This document shows positions 11,602 to 24,149 of a stretch of DNA of 64,000 nucleotides, piece by piece. Under the pieces are notes generated by a model that searched no databases, was not told the origin of the DNA, and saw nothing but the letters and a program-made list of their open reading frames with translations. Source of the DNA: Brugia malayi (lineage: Eukaryota; Nematoda; Chromadorea; Rhabditida; Onchocercidae); assembly GCF_000002995.4 (NCBI RefSeq), contig NW_025062475.1, positions 1,364,001-1,428,000 of the forward strand, given 5' to 3'. A program made the position numbers and the translations under genes. Position 1 is the first letter of the stretch. Each line of letters starts with the position of its first letter.

Positions 11602-14337
11602 TTAATCAACATGAATTTTCCACAGATCAGTAAGAGTGAATCCTGGTTTAAGTTCTTCAACTGCTACGCCAAGTTCTTCCGAGTAAACTGGTGGTCGAAT
11701 TTGTCCACTAACAATGCCATCCGAAAAATAAGCCTGTAAAATTATCATTTGCATATTTGTTTGTATTAATTAAAATTGACTTAAAAGAAGTATTAATATT
11801 AATTCGATACTAAATTTAATTTTTGATATTAAAATTAAAATTATAAGCAAGTTTTAATTATTTGCATATTTGTTTGTATTAATTAAAATTGACTTAAAGG
11901 AAGTATTATTATCAATTCGATATTAAATTTAATTTTTGATATTAAAATTATACAGCAAGTTTTAATTATTTGCATATTTGTTTGTATTAATTAAAATTGA
12001 CTTAAAAGAAGAAGTATTATTATCAATTCGATATTAAATTTAATTTTTGATATTAAAATTAAACTTATACAGCATATGGATCAGATCGAAGTGGTCGATC
12101 ATCAAGTTCTACATCTTCATCCATTAATTTCATCACATCAGTTGTATCTTGAGAATTAGTCTGTAATTTTTTTTTTTTTTTTTTTTTTTACTAATTTCAA
12201 AAATAATCTTTTATTATTTTCACTTTTCATTCTTCAATACGTATAAGTATGAAATTTGGAGAATTTTTAAAATAATAATAGTTGAAATTTGCATAAATAA
12301 TTCTACCGGTTTTTCTCGAATGTATTGCACACCAAAAATAGGTTTTATTACATAAGCTTTTTGAAGTGCACATATTGTTTGATGAATACTTTTCAGTTGT
12401 TCTTCTGGATCAGTACGAAAACCAAGCACATATTCTCGATTCTATAAAAAACGAGTACAATTCATGTTCACAATCTGATTTGGCAATTTTTTTTCATCAG
12501 TTTTGATAGAAAAAAAAAGAAAAAAAAAAAAAAACCAGAAAAATAATCCGGAAAATATTGAAAGTAATAATATTGTTTAAGATAATAATAAAGTCTTAGA
12601 AATTACACCTAAACTAAGAGTAAGTATTACTAAAATTTCTAATTAGAATTTTTAATTAGAATAAATTATATAAAAATATATTTGAATAAACTATTTTGTA
12701 AATAAAACCAGTAACTTCTTCTTTCAAACTTACAACAGCTGAAGTTTCAATGACCAAAACAAGACCAAAACGTGAATGACGTATACGACAATCCTGCACT
12801 TGTAAATATGGTATACTTACGTTATACATTGTATTTGTTGCTGCAAACCATACAATACGAATATTAGTAAGTATCATAATACCAAGTGTTCCCTAAATGA
12901 ATAAATTATAAATAAACAAATAAACAAAAAAAAAAAAAAAAAAAGAAACATTCATCAAATTTATACAACAAGAAAACAATCATACAAAAATTTCTATAAT
13001 TTTCTATGATAATAAAAATATATGTGTCAATGTTTTTTTTTTTTTTTTTCTTTAAAAAATTTTTCAATAATTAAAATATAACTTTATTTTTTCTAATAAA
13101 TTAAATTAAATTATAACTAAATACCATTTACCTGATCACTACCTAAATTCCATACACCATCAAAACGATCACATTGCTGTTCATCTGGTAAAATTCGAAG
13201 TTTCTCATCATCATTCACTAATGCACCACGCATTTTTAACTCTCGATAAAGCTTCGAAGTTTCATATGCTCGATGAATTGATATTACTGTTGTAAAATGT
13301 TTTGTCTAAGATATTAAATGATATTTGTTGATGATTACTTGTAAGTAAGTTAAATGAAAAAGAGCAAATTAATTATTTATAAAATAATGAATAAAAAACA
13401 AAAAAAAAAAAAAAAACAAAAGATTATTTTTTAGAAAAAATTTGCACCAACAATTTTAAATAATAAAAAAATAAAAAAAAATAAAAACTAAAAAAAATAA
13501 TAATAAAAAAAAATAAATTAAATTAAATAACAAAAAAAAGTTAAATAAATAAAAAAAAAAACACACACACACACTTGTGAAGGATTAATGCAGGTGAAGA
13601 TGAATTCAAATCGAGCATTTGCATGATGCGCTAAAATGTAAAGTGATTCAGTCTGTCCACGAAGTCTTGATTTTGTAAATCTTGTTGTTACACCATTTAT
13701 TGTATTATATCTAAAAAAAATAATAAGTGCTAATTTATGACAAAGAATTTAAGTTTAATTATCATATATTATTTTTATTATATATTTTTATAAAAATTTT
13801 TTTATTTAATTTTATTAAATATTTGATAATATAAATCTGATAAATGTATAATAAGTTAATCAATTTGTTTAATAGAAGAAAGAAGAAAAATTGATTCATT
13901 AATGCAAATAATGAATGTTTATTGAGATTTACCCGAGACTTAAATTAATACGTGGTATAGCGGTTGCATGCCATGTAAGTCTTAAATTTGTTATTCGAAG
14001 AATACCCTTATCACCACAATTTCCTTTCGTATCTTCAACACCATCAATACGTTCCACAAGATGTTCACCAGAAATTAGTTGTAATAATCTATAATCATTA
14101 CTATTTTCTTTTTTTTTCTAATAGTTATTTATCAAAATTTTAGGTTTTTTAGTTTATTAGATTATCAAAATGATAAGATTACTGATAATAATAATTAGAT
14201 TATATTACTTATCAATGAACTCTTCTTGATTTGATAAAAAGTAAATAAAATTAAATTAGTCAAGCAATAATTAATCAATACCGTGGATTTATATCGAATC
14301 GTATGTCACGATCTTGCCTAATGCTAATCAATGGCAT
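11602..14337 (-). CDS. bbs-5: BBS5, BBSome subunit, 8 exons
   Basis: Phosphoinositide-binding subunit of the BBSome, the coat complex that sorts membrane proteins in cilia; in nematodes it acts in ciliated sensory neurons. Exons in transcript order: 14282-14337, 13933-14088, 13575-13710, 13132-13305, 12734-12892, 12307-12441, 12071-12160, 11602-11733, giving 345 residues against 341 in human BBS5, with all phases agreeing. The start aligns: [10 protein letters not shown] corresponds to the conserved opening of the family. Two PH-like repeats are visible: the first around [11 protein letters not shown]...[12 protein letters not shown], the second around [17 protein letters not shown] and [13 protein letters not shown]...VSIPYLQVQ. 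The family signature LVLVIETS and YFSDG near the C-terminus are present. Odd points: the intron 3 donor lies in a GT microsatellite, and intron 7 (11734-12070) is a tandem triplication. AATAAA for this strand lies at 11506-11511. Identity is very secure. Confidence 0.96.
11745..12074. repeat. Tandem triplication filling BBS5 intron 7
   Basis: Three copies of a ~108-113-bp unit, with the shared GCATATTTGTTTGTATT beginning at 11751, 11864 and 11972. The unit is nearly the whole intron, and its edge includes the last bases of exon 7 and the splice donor. Confidence 0.85.
13561..13574. repeat. (AC)7 microsatellite at a splice donor
   Basis: Seven AC units, read as GT repeats on the minus strand, directly follow exon 3 of BBS5, so the 5' splice site is itself the first GT of a slippage-prone tract. 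Confidence 0.85.
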
Positions 14338-14369
14338 TTTTAATTTTCAATTCATTACCACATTTGCAT

Positions 14370-14372
14370 CCT
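14370..14372 (-). promoter_or_regulatory. Candidate trans-splice acceptor, BBS5
   Basis: On the minus strand CTATTTATAG ends at 14371, 33 nt before the BBS5 ATG. The implied leader holds two tiny upstream open frames (ATG CAA ATG TGG TAA, and ATG AAT TGA). Inferred by position. Confidence 0.4.
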
Positions 14373-14565
14373 ATAAATAGAATAAATTTCCGTGAATTAT
14401 TATTATTATTTTTTGGAATGGCTAAATGATAATTTTATCAAATTTAAATAGATCAATTAAACGTATACAACTTTTAAAAGTTATCTTTAACAAGCAGCCA
14501 AGTTTTTTTTTTTTTTTATTTTTTTAATTTTTACTTAATTTCATTTTACTCAATCTCATAATTAT

Positions 14566-14595
14566 AAGCGCAATATCCGCAAGACTATTGCGCTT
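14566..14595. repeat. 10-bp inverted repeat upstream of BBS5
   Basis: AAGCGCAATA (14566-14575) and TATTGCGCTT (14586-14595) form a perfect stem around a 10-nt loop, in a locally GC-richer segment of the BBS5 upstream region. Confidence 0.7.
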
Positions 14596-14705
14596 AACAA
14601 TGAATAAATATAACTTTATCTATAACAATCGTTATTTTATAATTATCAACAAATTATATACTTTATGAAAGGTAGTAACAGCTAAAGTAAGAGTGACTAT
14701 TGATA

Positions 14706-14720
14706 GTTCACCATGGCAAC
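14706..14720. promoter_or_regulatory. Candidate X-box (RFX/DAF-19 site)
   Basis: GTTCACCATGGCAAC contains a perfect right half (ATGGCAAC) of the 14-nt X-box used by the RFX factor DAF-19 to drive ciliary genes. The 14-mer TTCACCATGGCAAC misses the consensus RYYNYYATRRNRAC only at the first base. It lies about 370 bp upstream of the BBS5 ATG, farther than is common in C. elegans, but upstream of a bona fide BBSome gene. Confidence 0.5.
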
Positions 14721-17438
14721 GGGTCGCATAATGTCGCAGAAAGGAGTCGCGCATATTGCGAGTGCTACTCGCAAGAAAAGCGCTATTGACTTGATTAGTT
14801 AAGGAATTTGCATGATAATGTCTCCTTCAAATTTCGCTTTTCTCTTTCTTTTTTCCTTACTAAAAACTAAACATAATTTTTTCTATCATTGAAAAGTAAA
14901 AATGTTTTTTTAATTTTAATTAATTGTCAATTTACTTTAGTTTAGCTTGAAATTTAATGGCAAACTGAATTAAATTATTTTATTTACATTCATTTTAAAA
15001 TTATACATTTACTAATTTTTTTATTCAAAAGTGACTCAGATGTTTTGATTTTTTTTTTTTTTTTTTGAAAAAGTGTGCTTCTTTTTTTTTTTTTTTCATA
15101 TGGAAAAATGAAAGAAAAAGTAAATAACACAAATTTTCAGCATAAATTTGTAAAATTCTTAGTGCAAGCAAAATTCTAAAATTAAATATTTTATTTAATT
15201 ATTATTGATTTCTTTAAAATTGAATGCATTAATGATTTAATCATTTTGATACTTTCGTTATTTTCCCTTTACTCAGATAATAATATCGTATTGTAAGTTA
15301 AAGGATTGATATATTTTCAATGTTTCAACAAAAATCAGAAATAATAAAAATTAAACTCCATTATTAATTAATATCAAACATAAGAAATTTAATTAAAATT
15401 ATACGCATATATTTGTGCTGAGCTGTGAAACATTTAAACTAAACTTTATTTTTGTTATTCAAAATTTGAAACAATTTTTTTTTTCTTTAAAGTAAAATCA
15501 AAAAACAAAAATTTTATATCAAACATTTCAAAATTTAATGCAAAACAAAATCAAAAAACGATTATGGTAATGCATTTATAAAATTTATTTTCTTATATAA
15601 TTGATTTCAAATTGATTTCAAATGTTTGTAAAAATTAACTTTTACTGCAGTAACTGCATAGATATTCTCATTTGATTTATTAAATTTAATAAATTTGATT
15701 TAACAATGAAATAAGCAAAGGAAGCTTTTACTGCATTTCTTGATACGAATCAGGAAAACTGATTTACTAAATTATTGATTTGTTTACGGAATTAGTAATT
15801 TTCACTGGCTTAATTAAGTAATAATATCATAACTACACCTAAAAGATAAAATTACTGCTCAAATTTCATTAACTTTTAAAATTTATTCATTTTTTTTATG
15901 AATAAAAAATAACGGAAATTTATGAATACTAATTTTTATTAATTAATATTAATTAACAGCAAAGCAATTGTAAAAAAAAAAAATGATAATTGCAAAGTAA
16001 CAAATATTTATTTTCTTGTTTATCTTTCATTTCGATTAATGTTTTCGTTAATTTTTATTTCAGCAAGTAAATCTAAATTTGATATTGAAAATATATTTAA
16101 TATTCTGAATTTAAAAAAAAAAAAGATTCACTGAAATTATACAACAATTAAAAACCAATGCTAAATAATTTTTGCTGCTTTAATAAATTAAATGAAAAAA
16201 AAAAAATGAAAAAGAAGAAATCCAAAGGATTTTCTATTAATAACAAAGATAAAAATTAAATCATTTGATGCCTATTTGAAATAATTTGAAAGAAATTTTT
16301 ATAAAATCAAAATGAAAATTAGAATTTCTATTATCAAATGAAAATAAAAATTAAAAATTATTAAAAATTAAATTAAAAATTAATAAAGAATTTATGAAAA
16401 GTAGGAGGCAAAAGAATTAATTTTTTTTTTCCAGCATATTTTTAAATTTTTTAGACAAAATTTAGACATTAATGGTGACACTTTGAAATGACAATTTAAA
16501 CGCATAGCTTCACAAATTAACATAGCAATAACAGTAGGCATTTTTGATTGATGGCATAATTATAATTAAACAATTTTTAAATTACCAAAAAAAAAAAAAA
16601 AATTACTACAAAATATGAGTTTCAGTTTTTTGTAACTTTTTTATAATTAAATTCCTAGTAAATAACAAATAATTCATTGAGCAATTGAGCAAAGAAAAGA
16701 ATTTTTTTAAGTTAAAAAAAAAAAAAAAGAAAAATGAAATGAATTTGAAAATTTTTTGGGAATAAAAAAAAAAAAAGTTTTCTAAATATTTGAAATGTTA
16801 CAAAAAAAATTATTTTTCACATTAATGAATTAATTTAGTTAAATTTGAAATTAGGATTAGTAAGAAATAATTGAAATTATTGCATATGATCGTAATAATA
16901 TTAGAGCATAAAATTGTATGAATACGAAATGTGCAACAAAATGACATAATAATTAATCCGGTAAGATTATTTATTATTCTTCCGGAAATTATTTTCATAT
17001 TTATTCAAAAATAAAGAATGGAATTTTTTTTTTTTGAAACATAAAATTTTTCTTTCTTCTCTCTTTTTTTTATCTTTATATTCAATCAAAATGGAATAAT
17101 AAAATCAATTTGTAATATTTTTGTCATAGAAAATTTTTTCTTTCTTTTTGTTAGAATTTTATTTTTTTTTTTTTAAAAAAAAAAAAGAAAAATTTTGGTT
17201 TTTTTTTTTGCCGAAATGTTAAAATTTAAATTTTGAAAGAAAAAAAAGAATGAAAAATTACATTATGAAAAAGGAAAATGCTATTAAAATTTCATCTAAT
17301 TCAACTATTTCTTCTTATCATATGAACATATTAATAGTATAAATTAAAAAAAAAAAAATTTTAATTTACCAAATAATTTGAAATAGACAAAAAGTAAGAA
17401 TAAAAAAAAAAAAAGAAAAACAAAGTAATAATTTTAAT

Positions 17439-20400
17439 TTAATCCGTATAAAATGGATATTTAGGAGCAAATTTAGTATCACCATACTGTACATGTTCTT
17501 GATCTTCTGATATGTCCACTTCACCAAAAAGTGATTGTCTGCAATTTATTGCTAAACTGTAATTAAATTTATTTAAATTACAAAGTTCCAAGTAAATTTC
17601 TATCATAATTATCAACTAAAATTTATGTGCAATAATCATTTCAAAAAAAAAAAAAACAGAATTCTATCATTTCATGGTAAAATTAGAATGTCATTTTAAA
17701 AAAATAAATAAATAATTGCAATAAATCAGTAACGTTATCAAAAAAAAAATGTTATCAAAAAAAAATAATGTTATCAAAAAAAAAAAAAAATTATTATTAT
17801 TATTTGCAAATAATTTGCAGAAATAATTTTTTGAATTTCTTAATATTTTATTTCGTTTGAATAAATTAATTGATTTGATCATTTTAAAACAATAAATAAA
17901 ATGTTGGAAAGTTGGAAAATAGCATAAATTAAAAAAAAAAAAGATCAAATTAATCATGTTTTAAAAAAAACAAAAATGATGGAAATTATTGATAATTGAA
18001 TTTCAATAAACATTCAGATTTCTTAAACAAACATTCAATTTTATAAATAAAAAAGATAAATAGAAAACAAAAAACAAATTCTAAGCAAATATTTTTTTCT
18101 TCTTAAAATTTAACTTAATTTATTCACTTTATTAAAAGAAAAAAAATAAAAGTGTATTTTGTTAAATTCATTAAAATGAAAGTATTTAAAGAATAAAAAT
18201 ATTGCAAAAATTAAATTAACCTGTAATATGGATTTGGAAGTTTTGGGTAAAGTTCACTGAGAATGGAACTTGGTATACGTACACGTTTCTTGGACAATAA
18301 CATTAGCTCCATGTCTGGGCTTAATTCATCAGTTTCACTTGTATTATCCAATGTTTGGCCATTTTCAGTTGTTATTGTAACCTAGCAGAAAAGAAAAAAT
18401 TATTTTTTTAAATTTTAATTTTTTTTTTTTTAGCTTAAGAATCATTACTACTCAAAGAGTATTAGCTAGCAATAAAAATAAATATTAAAAGAAAAAATAA
18501 ATAAGAAACAATAATAATAGTAATAATAATTAATTTTGAAAAGCAGCAATTAATTTTGAAGTGCTATTATTAATATTATTATTAATTATCAGTGCTAATG
18601 TTAGCAAAAAAAGTTATAAATAAATGCTCAGAAAATATTAAATAAAAATTAAAAAAATTCAAATAAAAATTATCACATAATGAAAATAATTAATTGATTT
18701 ATAGCATTATTTATGGTTTGAAAAATTATATTAAAATAATTATTACTATACTTTTAATCTATGAAAGTATTAAAATCACATATTATTGAACAAAAAAAAA
18801 AAGTTTTTTTCTTTTTTTTTAAAAATTTTTTAACTGTAACCTGTATCTTTGGTTTATTACTTGGAAGCATCGATGATGATTCACTAATTTTAATATCACC
18901 ATTTATTCTACTCTTTCCATCGTTATCATTATTATCATCATCATTATCATCATCATCATCATCATCAGCATCATCGTCATCAATTTCTTTTTTACCATTT
19001 AAATTTCGTTGAAATAATGCAGCTAAACATGGTATTGTGCCTATTTGTATTGGTATTACAGTTGCAACATTACCATCAACCTAAAATTTAAACAAAAGAA
19101 AAAAATTCAAAATTGAAATTAAAAAATTCTTTTATAGATTTTTGAAAATGAAGAATGCATTCAATAAGAGATTTTTCAAATTTTTGCATTATAATTCATC
19201 AATAGTTTAATCATAATTTTTTTTTTTTTTTTTAAAAAAGGAATATATGGTATATTTAGATCTATTATTGAAGCAATACTATATATATATGTATTTGTTT
19301 TTCAACTTTTTTTTTTTTTCAACTTAGGAGAATGTTTCAAATCAACTAATTAATTCATTGTTAATTATAAAAAATCTGAAATTTAAAAGCTGGAACTTTC
19401 TTAAAATTTAACGAAAAGATGTAAATGAAAGCATACATTTAATTTAGTCATATAAATATTTTCTGTAATTTAATTCTATATAAATTTTAATTATATATAA
19501 ATTTTGTGTAATTAATTATATATATATATATAATTATATATAGATTTAAAATTATATATAGATTTAAAATTTAGAAACTAAAAGTTTCTTTAAAAAAAGA
19601 AAAAATAACAAAAAGATATAAAATGAAAAGCATACATCTAATTCAATCATATAATTATTTTGTATAATTTTACACCGCGATAACCTCGGTGGAACAGGTG
19701 GCACATCAATTGTTTCATTTGTCCATGCAAATGTCGAATGTGACGCAATGTCACCTTTCTCTTTCTTTGCAATTAACCGATTTGCTTGTTTCATTTCTTC
19801 ATTGCCAGCAAATGTTTTAGCCCTGTAATAGTAATTTCTAATTAAATTTTTTTGCATTTTTTTTTTTTAAATTTAAACAAATAAAATTTTAAATTTTAAC
19901 TTTAGACTAATATTTTCTCCATAAATTACATAAATTAGCATAAATTAAAAGCATAGAATACAGAATTTGAAAATTTGTTTCTTTAATCAATTTCTAAGTT
20001 TTATTCCAACAATAATGATTAGTAGTAAATTTTTTTTTTTTTATTTTATTATATTTTTTAATTTATTGTTGGTACTTAAATATTAATAATTAAAATTGTA
20101 TTTTTAAGTGAAAAAAATGATATTAAACAACTATTCATCACTGTTCAAAATAATTTTTCCCAGAAAAAAAATCAAAAATATTATCTGAAATAATTTATTA
20201 GTGTAAAAGAATTTAAATTCATTAATTAATTAAATACAAATAAAAAGCACTTGTTAGCATTTTTTTTTAACATTTTTAAATAAACAATGGTAATAATTTT
20301 CACAGAAATTAGCATAATTTAAATTTAAATTAAAAAAAAAAAAAAGAGATTTAAATTACCTGTAATCAATATATTGCTTCATTTTTAATGTTAAACATCG

Positions 20401-20755
20401 AATCATTTTGGTGCTATCATTAGTTATCAATGCATTTACTTGAATTTTTTCACCAGGTGTGAATCCAGTTCGATCAACCGACATTTTAACTGCTATAGAA
20501 CCTTGCTTTTGACAGCAAAGTTTCACCGATGAAATGCATTCTGTTTCACAAACTGGCTCCATTGCCTAATAAAATTTATTATTTTATAATTTCAATACGC
20601 AAATATTATTTTAAATTCTTATCTAAAATTCTTTTTTAAAAATTAATTCATTAATTTTTCCCATTAATTTAGTAAATTAATTTTGAAGATGTAAGGAACA
20701 AAAGAAAAAAGACAAAAAAATTATTTCCTAAATTTAAAATTTATATAATTTGATT

Positions 20756-20795
<40 letters not shown>

Positions 20796-23700
20796 CTAAT
20801 ATATTAATTTTAAAAATATATATATTAAGTTATAAATGCTGATATATTAACTTATAAAACTTAAAAATTTGGTAAAATTATTTTGAGAATGAAAGAAACA
20901 ACAAAGAAAAAAGACTATGGTTGATTAAATTAAAGGATATAATAATTTATTAAATTTGAAATATATAATTAAATGATATGATTAATTTATTAAAAAAATG
21001 AAATATAATTTGTGTAACCGATGATGCATCAACCTACAAAAAAAATATTTCAATACTAATTAAGTTACAAAAATATAATTTAAATAATTTAAACCTCGGG
21101 ATCTTGATTGATATCTTATAATTTAAATAATTTAAACCTCGGGATCTTGATTGATATCTTATAATTTAAATAACTTAAACCTCGGGATCTTGATTGATAT
21201 CTTATAATTTAAATAACTTAAACCTCGGGATCTTGATTGATATCTTATAATTTAAATAACTTAAACCTCGGGATCTTGATTGATATCTTATAATTTAAAT
21301 AACTTAAACCTCGGGATCTTGATTGATATCTTCAATACCGATAACAGTAAATGCTCGTTTTGATATAATATCAACATCCCAGGGTCGTTCACATATTGCT
21401 TTACATGTATAACGAATAAAGCCAAATTCTCCTTCAAATGATGTTGGCAAAGTTTTTGGTAAAGTGAAAGAAAATGGTATTTCATGCCTTCCATCTGGTA
21501 AAATTCTTTCCTAAAAAAGAAAAATTACATTAAATTTAATTAAATTCGAAAAATTAAAAAACAATTCAAAAAAAAAAAATTTATCATTTGCTTTTTTATT
21601 TCAAAAATTTTTATTTTAAAATACTAATTAAATTCGAAATTATTAATTAAATTTTATTCTAAAATATAATAACAATTCGTGTAATTAAAATCAGAAAAGT
21701 CAAATGTCAAAAAGATATTTGATAGCAATTCATTATATAACAATAAAATTTAAATTGTGAATTATTTGTTTAAATATAATATTCATCTAAAATATAACAA
21801 TTTACTTATATTATATAAATTAAATTCAAAAAAAAAAAAAAAAATCAAATCAAAAATATTTGATAACAATAAAAGTTAGATTATGAATTATTTGTTTTGA
21901 GGTAATAATATTTATAAAAAAATAACATTTTTTTTTTGTTTTTTAAAATCAGAGTAAATTATTTTGGAGTGAAAAAAAAAAAAAAAAATGGATGACTTTT
22001 TGATTATCTGAAGTAGTTTGAGTAAATTGATGAGTATAGCAAGTATTGAATTGTTCACAAAAATATGGCTCTGCTTGACTGCAATGCATTCTTGATTTGC
22101 CTAAAACAGCAAAAAAAAAAAAAAATTGAAATTCGAAAATTAAAAAAATACACAAAAATTTTAAAAAAATAAAAAAAATTAAGACAAAAAGTTCTAAAAA
22201 AAGAGCAAAAAAAATGGAAATTAAATAAAATATGTAAAATGAAATAAAAATTTAATTTGAAATATCATAGAAGTAAAAAAAAATAAATAAATAAATAGAT
22301 AAAATGAAAGATTATTAGGAAATGTTAATTGAAATGAAAGATTATTAGAAAATATTTATTCAATAATTTTTTTTTTTTTTTCAACAGTAATTAGAGGAAA
22401 AATATTTTACACTGAATTTGCTTTTTCATTTGCCATAAATAAGACATTTTGTTAAGATTTTAATTAATTAATTAGTTAATTAATTGATTGATTTTGGTGC
22501 ATTTTGCTTCATTGCATTTCATAATGTTTATTTTTAATAAATCATTTTTTAATTGATAGAAGAAAAAAGAAAATTATTGTTATCATAAATATTTTACCTG
22601 AATGCTTTGTCCAATATGTTTTAGCTCGTCCTTTAAGTTCCAATAATATTTCATTTATCTTTTTTGGTTCAGTATTTTCGATTACAACCTAAAATAATAA
22701 TATATTCTTACTTATTAAAGTAATATTTTTACTCTCCAAAAATAAATTCATTCATTTGCATTAAATGATTTAAAAATTATTATATGAAAATGAATTAAAA
22801 AAATTTCAAAAGTTTGCTAATTTTTCTAGCATAAAAAAAAAATAATTTTTGTGCTACTCAGTTATATTATTGAATTAATTCGTATATTATTCAAATATCC
22901 ATCTATTTCTTCTATTTTTCTTTTTTTTTTTTTTGCTAGTAATTTTTAATTATTTTAATGGTTTAATAAAAAGTAAACAAGAAGAAAATTTTTTGTTTAT
23001 AGATGAAAAATACAGCATGATTCAAAAAAGAAAAAAATTTGATTTCAAAGAAAAAACAGTAACTAGTTATTAATGATTACAAAAATAATTAGAGATTTAA
23101 ATTAAATAAAAACCACCAACCGATAAAACAATCACTGTTAGCAACTTTTTTTTAATGCTTAATTATTTCTTAATTAAAATATAAGTTGAAAAAAAAATTT
23201 TTCTTTTCTAATTAAAAGTAGTACTTTCCAAAATGAATTTTTAGTAACAAAAAGAGATATTCTAATTAACTATTACAGTTATTTAAATCTTATCAACGCA
23301 TTTAAAAGTGTACTGGGCAAATTGATAAAAATATCTCGACATCAATATTCATCTCAAAATTTAACTTATTTTAATTAATTTGAAATGACTCAGTTCTTCT
23401 TTATAACATGTTATCATATCATTTTATCTTATAACTGCTTTCACCATCATCTAACTTTTTCAATTATTTCGATTGATTTTCTGCAAAGAATAAATAGCTT
23501 TCAATTTACAAAATTTATCATTTTTCAAATTCATAGATTTTTTGTTAATACAAATGAGCAAAATTAATTTTTTGGGTGAAAAAATTGTATCACTTAATTA
23601 TTGCTTCCTTATAATAATTAACATGATTATATTTCAGCTTGTATTTATAATCATTTCAAATTTTAAGCGTGATATCACTAATTGAAATATATTTTAAAAT

Positions 23701-24138
23701 AAAGGACATTTCAATTGATTTACAATCAGTCCTTTTTTTTTTTGTTTCCAACCCTAATTTTTTTGTGTTAAAACTTTTAAAAAAAAAAATAAATTGCTTA
23801 ACTCAGTGCAAATTAAAATTTACCTAATTTAATGTAAAATACTTAATTCTTTGCATTACTTATGTAGTATTACGAATATATTTTCATTATTGAATTATGA
23901 TACTAAAATGTAAATTTTACGTCAGAACTTTTTTATTTCTTGAAAAGTTTTTTTAAGTTAAATTTAATTAAAATTCTAAGATCAAAATATAATGATATAT
24001 GTAGTATAATTTATTAATTAAAATAACATTGCAAAATGAATAATCGATGAATTTTACCTTTCCAGATACTTCTTGTCCAGCAAAATAGGCACTTTCTGCA
24101 TTATTAAATTCAATATCAAATTTAAGCAATTTAACCAT
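17439..24138 (-). CDS. Alpha-arrestin (arrestin-domain protein), 9 exons
   Basis: Adaptor of the ARRDC/ARRD type, expected to bind membrane cargo and ubiquitin-pathway partners in endosomal sorting. Exons in transcript order: 24058-24138, 22598-22688, 21997-22100, 21310-21510, 20360-20565, 19636-19822, 18841-19080, 18221-18381, 17439-17538, giving 456 residues. Arrestin_N covers about residues 1-155 (FDIEFNNAESAYFAGQEVSG, ILLELKGRAKTYWTKHSG, GEFGFIRYTCKA) and Arrestin_C about 165-345 (GSIAVKMSVDRTGFTPGEKI, MIELDVDGNVATVIPIQIGT). Exon 7 inserts an Asp/Asn-rich acidic run (about residues 324-345) encoded by GAT repeats. The C-terminus ends SLFGEVDISED...KYPFYTD; I see no PPxY motif. Start at 24138 is supported by an acceptor 12 nt upstream; an earlier ATG there reads ATG AAT TAA. 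The exon 3 donor (AAA/GTCATC) is weak but frame and homology require a join there. The donor of exon 4 is repeated six times in the following intron. Nematodes have many such genes, so no symbol is given. Confidence 0.93.
18894..18986 (-). repeat. GAT-repeat coding for poly-Asp in arrestin
   Basis: An imperfect ATC/GAT trinucleotide tract lies inside arrestin exon 7 and stays in frame, encoding an Asp-rich stretch with a few Asn and one Ala. Length polymorphism between strains is likely. Confidence 0.75.
20758..20791. repeat. (TA)n microsatellite in arrestin intron
   Basis: About 17 TA units in the intron between arrestin exons 4 and 5, followed by further AT-rich degenerate copies. Confidence 0.85.
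21075..21332. repeat. Six 43-bp tandem repeats containing a splice donor
   Basis: Six nearly identical 43-bp units at 21075, 21118, 21161, 21204, 21247 and 21290. The last unit overlaps the 3' end of arrestin exon 4: each unit holds the final exon bases encoding DINQDPE and the donor GTTTAAG (minus strand), so five extra copies of exon end plus 5' splice site sit in the intron. Confidence 0.9.
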
Positions 24139-24149
24139 CTTTAATTCAT

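Larger units (their letters stand above)
14338..17438. other. Intergenic region, BBS5 upstream to arrestin 3' end
   Basis: The BBS5-proximal 500 bp contain the candidate X-box, a GC-richer block (about 14560-14790) and an inverted repeat. From about 14850 to 17438 the DNA is AT-rich with many A/T homopolymers, and no exon was recognised. The right end is the arrestin 3' UTR. Confidence 0.65.

Noticed and set aside
17691..17957. 88-codon minus-strand frame in the arrestin terminal intron
   Set aside because: Composed of Phe, Ile, Asn and Lys from A/T runs and lies in an intron between two well-supported exons.
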